Source: Myxococcales bacterium (GTDB lineage Bacteria > Myxococcota_A > Polyangia > Haliangiales > Haliangiaceae). Taken from it: a stretch of DNA of 64,000 nucleotides. Both the position numbers and the translations under genes were made by a program. Below are positions 61,401-64,000 of the stretch, in pieces (the stretch's first letter is position 1; the number at the start of each line of letters is the position of its first letter). The stretch lies in NCBI GenBank assembly GCA_016706545.1, contig JADJJK010000034.1:25923-89922 (forward strand), read 5' to 3'. The notes under the pieces are model-generated. The model searched no databases and was not told the origin of the DNA. It saw nothing but the letters and a program-made list of their open reading frames with translations.

Positions 61401-62802
61401 CACCGCCGGCGCGCTCCTGCCCGTCCTGGCCAACGACCAGCTCGGCGACACGCCCACCACGCTCACGTACGTCAGCCCGCCGCCGCACGGCACCGTCGTG
61501 GTGCTCGGCGATCAGGTGGTGTACACGCCGTCGCCAGACTACGCCGGCCTGGACCTGTTCACCTACGAGATCACGGACGCTGACGGCCAGGTGGCCAGCG
61601 CCACCGTCTCCATCGACGTCACCGAGGTGGACGACCTCCCGACCGCGGTGGACGACGCGGCGGCGGTGCTCGGCGACCAGTCCGTGCTGGTGGCGGTGCT
61701 CGCCAACGACCTGGGGCTGGGCGATGGACCGGTGACCTTGCTCTCGGTCTCCACGCCCGCGGTCGGCAGCGCCAGCATCGAGGGGCAGGCCGTGCGCTAC
61801 ACGCCGGTGCGCACCATCGGCGGCGAGGTCTCCTTCTCCTATACGCTGCGTGACGGGGACGGCGACACCGCCACGGCCACCGTGCGGGTCGCGGTGACGG
61901 CGGTGAACTCGACGCCGGTGGCGCTCGACGACGTCGCCACCGTGCTCGAGGACGGGGTGGTCCTCGTCGCGGTGCGCGCCAACGACAGCGGCGGCGACGC
62001 GCCGGTGGTCCTCGCTGACGTCTCGGATCCGCCGCGTGGCACCGCGGTGCGCGTGGGTGATGAGGTCCGGTACACGCCGGACGCCAACTACAGCGGCACC
62101 GACAGCTTCACGTACACGCTGCAAGACGAGGACGGCGAGACCGCCACCGCCACCGTCACCGTCACCGTCACCGCCGTCAACGACACGCCGTCGGCGCAGA
62201 CCGACAACTTCGTCGTGATCGAGGACAGCGGCGCGACCCTCCTGTCCGTCCTGGCCAACGACCTTGGCATCGGCGACGCTCCGCTCACCGTGACCCTGGT
62301 CGCCGGCTCCATCCGCGGCACCGCGGTGGTGGTGGGCAATCAGATCCAGTACACGCCCAACGCCAACTACAGCGGCACCGACAACTTCATGTATCGCGTC
62401 CGCGACGCCGATGGCCAGAGCTCGACCGCCACCGCGTTCCTCTCGGTCACCGCGGTCAACGACCCGCCGACCGCGGTCAATGACACCTTCACCGCGACCG
62501 CCGGCGTGGTCACCACGCTCAACGTGCTGGCCAACGACCGCGACGTGGACGGCAACCCGCTGACCTTGGCCTCGGTGGGCGTCCCCTCCACGGGCACGGT
62601 GACCATCTCCGCCAACCAGGCGGTGTTCACGGCGCCCTCTGGCTTCGTCGGCGCGGCCACGTTCACCTACGTGCTCAGCGACGGCCGCGGCGGCACGGCC
62701 ACGGCCACGGTGACCGTCAACGTGGCGGCTCCCGCGGCGCTGCCCTCGGGCGCGGCCGCTTCGATCTCCGGCAGCAGCCGGCCTCGCGTCCGGCTGCAGT
62801 GA
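58444..62802 (+). CDS. Tandem-95 (cadherin-like) repeat lipoprotein
   Basis: 1452 residues. The signal ends in LMLGLVAC, a lipobox. Residues about 30-405 are an unrecognised N-terminal domain (LSQDHGMLRAYGLVYRLLSQ, GGPFIVAAADRAAALPLVDA). Residues about 410-530 resemble a DUF11 repeat (ELTFSIAYRNDGPGFATGAT, then LEASLPAGTSLVSASGAGAL). From about 605 there are nine roughly 90-residue cadherin-like tandem-95 repeats, each opening like ARPDAASVPEDSGAILLSVL with GTAV...VxYTPxxNYxGxDSFxYxxxDxDGxxSxAxVxVxV. The protein ends in LPSGAAASISGSSRPRVRLQ, without the MYXO-CTERM tail that such proteins often carry; the lipid anchor at the N-terminus may replace it. A surface adhesin is likely. Confidence 0.88.
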   Translation: MGTRFATSSFPIRAFLMLGLVACAGEDTSSSLSEREQLVVGTMEAGSLIIPMDTLSQDHGMLRAYGLVYRLLSQGVPVYWAVAEGKAQNGVDFSAPTKNRETGASLGMVSYRGGPFIVAAADRAAALPLVDAWLADDCVTVVHEAVAPFLAEQTRHLASAPRLAVGLDRYQSIAFKNFNAAGIPDSTGAAWSMASPDLLDEDELSGTADSGHDGALWNADGGPAFCHLTFTYYWANKTKTAQVVRELREWLGPGNLTHLFAQAESLRAIESSPHGLFLTTAGLTDDGGTPWTTSTWTPSEPLAQVHGSFRGISDVMDSIGLLPGSQFHPATSRMIGSASAPAAQSRLLLLSGPRDGDAANGRATYLAGFDYGTELPISSHPWTNGLRVLLGSVLASECNLAENQPQVRLTPSAATAATSQELTFSIAYRNDGPGFATGATLEASLPAGTSLVSASGAGALTGGVVRWTLATLLPGETGNATFTVVASTAGTYTTQLALRYRAGVTARSVTGSQAGSVGSSELPDTLFLAVPPSPTDATDALFALASDLSPVTFECSLDGAAFAPCATPLALAALAPGEHTLAARAVSGLGADPSPASHTWRINATPTARPDAASVPEDSGAILLSVLDNDTLGDAPTTLVAFTAATHGAVQQVGQQLTYTPLANYHGPDSFSYTIRDADDQTSTATVELEVLSVDDLPVAQDDDASVQEDGEALISVLGNDSGLGDAPVTVLSVSAPFHGTAAVIGHRVAYTPAPNYHGPELVSYTLVDADGDQATAQVVITVTPVNDVPVAHDDATAVIEDGAADLPVLANDQLGDAPAAVIAVSSPAHGAAVLGDGGVIRYTPAGDYAGSDAFTYTVADADGETASATVTVQVVPDNDVPEARDDVATTSEDQAVTVAVLANDLGLGDAPVSIAAVTAPARGVVTVAGDALVYTPAPGLSGSDSLSYTVVDGDGQTSSATVSITVLAVDDVPAAGDDSFTVAEDTAGALLPVLANDQLGDTPTTLTYVSPPPHGTVVVLGDQVVYTPSPDYAGLDLFTYEITDADGQVASATVSIDVTEVDDLPTAVDDAAAVLGDQSVLVAVLANDLGLGDGPVTLLSVSTPAVGSASIEGQAVRYTPVRTIGGEVSFSYTLRDGDGDTATATVRVAVTAVNSTPVALDDVATVLEDGVVLVAVRANDSGGDAPVVLADVSDPPRGTAVRVGDEVRYTPDANYSGTDSFTYTLQDEDGETATATVTVTVTAVNDTPSAQTDNFVVIEDSGATLLSVLANDLGIGDAPLTVTLVAGSIRGTAVVVGNQIQYTPNANYSGTDNFMYRVRDADGQSSTATAFLSVTAVNDPPTAVNDTFTATAGVVTTLNVLANDRDVDGNPLTLASVGVPSTGTVTISANQAVFTAPSGFVGAATFTYVLSDGRGGTATATVTVNVAAPAALPSGAAASISGSSRPRVRLQ

Positions 62803-62841
62803 ATGTCCGGCAGCAGCCGTCCTCGCGTCCGGCTGCAGTGA
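62767..62841. repeat. 39-bp tandem duplication with stem-loops across the stop codon
   Basis: Two copies of a 36-bp unit (TCCGGCAGCAGCCG..., ending GGCTGCAGTGA) lie 39 bp apart at 62767-62802 and 62806-62841. The first contains the stop of the tandem-95 gene. Each forms a hairpin (GCAGCCGG-CCTCGCGT-CCGGCTGC in copy 1), without a T run. They lie between convergent genes and may serve as a two-way terminator. Confidence 0.85.
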
Positions 62842-62842
62842 G

Positions 62843-64000
62843 CTACAGCCGGCGCATGGGCCTTGGCTGATACAGGACCTGCGTGAGGTACAGCTCGCCG
62901 GACGCGGACCGCGAGGCGCCGATGGCCCCCAGCCGAGCGCGAGGCTCGAGCAGGTTGTCTCGGTGGCCGGGGCTGGTCATGAAGCCCAGGTGCATCTGGC
63001 CAGGACCGCCAGCGCGGCCGACGTTCTCGAACGTGCGCCACGCCGGCAGCGCCGCGCGCGCCACGCGCTGCTCGAGCGTGTTGCCGTCGGAGCCGACGTG
63101 GCTGACCAGCTCATGGCGAGCCAGGTCGAGCGCGTGCCAGCGCGCCATCGTCTGGGCGGTGGCATCCCACGAGATCGGCAGCAGGCCGTGGCGCCGGCGC
63201 TCGCGGTTGAGCAGCTCGAACGAGCGCTGCTCGATCTCCACCAGGGTGGCGGCGCTGGGGCCGATGTCGCCCGTGCTGGCGCTCCAGCGCGGCTCGGCCT
63301 GGTTGCAGATGTCCACGACGGACACGAACATCCCACCGCCGTTGCTCACCTCCAGGTCCGCGAGCTGGCTGTGGCACGGCACCTCGACCCGGACCTCGTC
63401 ACCCACCCGCTGCGAAGCCAGGCGCAGCGAGCGGCGCGGGGTCACCAGGAACGCCGCTGGCGCCACTGGGTGGTTCCAGCGCGCGGTGACCACGGCGCGC
63501 TGCCCGTGCCGCTCCACCTGGAGCGGCAGGCGCGGCGGTGGCAGCGCCACCAGCGCCGCCACCACGCCGGCTGGGCCGCGCCGCAGCGCCACGCCGTAGC
63601 CGTAGAGCGGCGCGGTCAACACCAGCTCGTGCAGCGCCGCCGCCAGCGGCGGGTACAGCAGGGGCAAGAGCGCACCGGGGATCTGCGAGGGATCTGTCGA
63701 CGCCGCCAGCTCGAGCAGCTCGTCTGAGCCCGCCACCACCCAGGACGTCAGCACATGGGGCGAGACCCCCGAGCGCAGCGAGGCCCACCATGGCGGCGCG
63801 CACCGCCGACTCCGACACCACGCCGTCACTCGAGGCGGACCAGGCCGCAGCATCCGCGACGCTATCGAGCGCCGGCAAGACGAGGAGCTCTGGCGCCAGC
63901 TCCATCACCTCGGCGCGCAGCGCAGCAGAGAGCAGCGACGCAGCGGCAGACGGAGGGAGCGCTGCTGCCTGAGCGGCCTGAGCGGCCGAGCGGCCTGAGC
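62843..64000 (-). pseudogene. CAP-domain (SCP/PR-1) protein, 5' end outside the window, apparent frameshift
   Basis: The C-terminal CAP domain is clear: FELLNRERRRHGLLPISWDA, AQTMARWHALDLARHELVSH with its conserved His, TFENVGRAGG, MTSPGHRDNLLEPRARLGAI. Upstream is about 190 residues of beta-rich sequence (LPLQVERHGQRAVVTARWNH). The frame carrying the domain begins HVLTSWVVAGSDELLELAAS and has no convincing start. The natural continuation (MELAPELLVLPALDSVADAA, AVRAAMVGLAALGGLAP) is in another frame and open to the window edge. The break is at about 63757-63772, next to runs of C and G, so a sequencing error is possible. CAP proteins are secreted; no signal is visible because the true start is outside. 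Confidence 0.75.

Noticed and set aside
58465..62124. 1219-codon minus-strand open frame opposite the tandem-95 gene
   Set aside because: Antisense shadow with His/Arg/Val monotony; no start or domain.

Overview
The window is very GC-rich, protein-dense bacterial chromosome and most likely comes from a myxobacterium (phylum Myxococcota). The main evidence is: two tails of the MYXO-CTERM type (Cys-Ser-x-Ser/Gly-Gly, hydrophobic stretch, Arg cluster) at 4676-10366 and 22963-23562; a myxococcal Cys-rich repeat; many large lipoproteins and secreted proteins; thrombospondin type 3, tandem-95, vWA, CAP and DUF4091 surface proteins; and a DUF222-HNH gene and Rpn-like nuclease genes. No rRNA, tRNA or CRISPR array was recognised.

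Layout. 0-2.2 kb: a PP2C-like protein that has lost the phosphatase motifs, with a repeat-rich C-terminal half. 2.3-4.4 kb: a tandem duplication of a PD-(D/E)XK (Rpn-like) gene, both copies frameshifted. 4.7-10.4 kb: a giant OmpA/TSP3 protein with a sorting tail in its middle. 10.7-18.7 kb: adenosine deaminase, a decayed DUF222-HNH gene, GluQ, an envelope protein, a DUF1415 protein and a beta-hydroxyacid dehydrogenase. 18.8-22.6 kb: a secreted S8 protease gene interrupted by a 2432-bp insertion element with terminal inverted repeats and a 6-bp target duplication; removing the element restores the protease frame exactly.

23-35.5 kb is the minus-strand cell-wall/division cluster. murD is separated from ftsW-murG by a metal-efflux island: a BlaI/MecI-type repressor, an M56 sensor protease with a His/Cys-rich loop, and the TolC, adaptor and RND pump genes. 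Two related dyads, one in front of the repressor gene and one inside the start of the TolC gene, look like its operators.

35.6-48.1 kb is the most unusual accessory part: a PilB/GspE-type ATPase with an N-terminal cyclic-nucleotide-binding domain; a lipoprotein carrying a pilin-like C-terminal domain; a 1513-residue protein with two eCIS-core (DUF4157) metalloprotease-like domains, a long translocation-type middle and a short C-terminal toxin-like cassette of different base composition; a downstream gene placed as its immunity gene; a small lipoprotein; and a paralogue of the first lipoprotein truncated at the pilin helix.

48-64 kb holds envelope and housekeeping genes: a DUF4091 lipoprotein, a vWA lipoprotein with a clear terminator, rlmN, a TPM/Tim44-like membrane pair, a glutaredoxin-like protein without the active-site cysteines, a secreted unknown, a tandem-95 lipoprotein and a CAP-domain protein running off the right edge with an apparent frameshift. 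Short tandem repeats (10-12 bp, 25 bp, 39 bp) recur between genes throughout. Several genes carry single-base frameshifts, so either real decay or local sequence error should be kept in mind.
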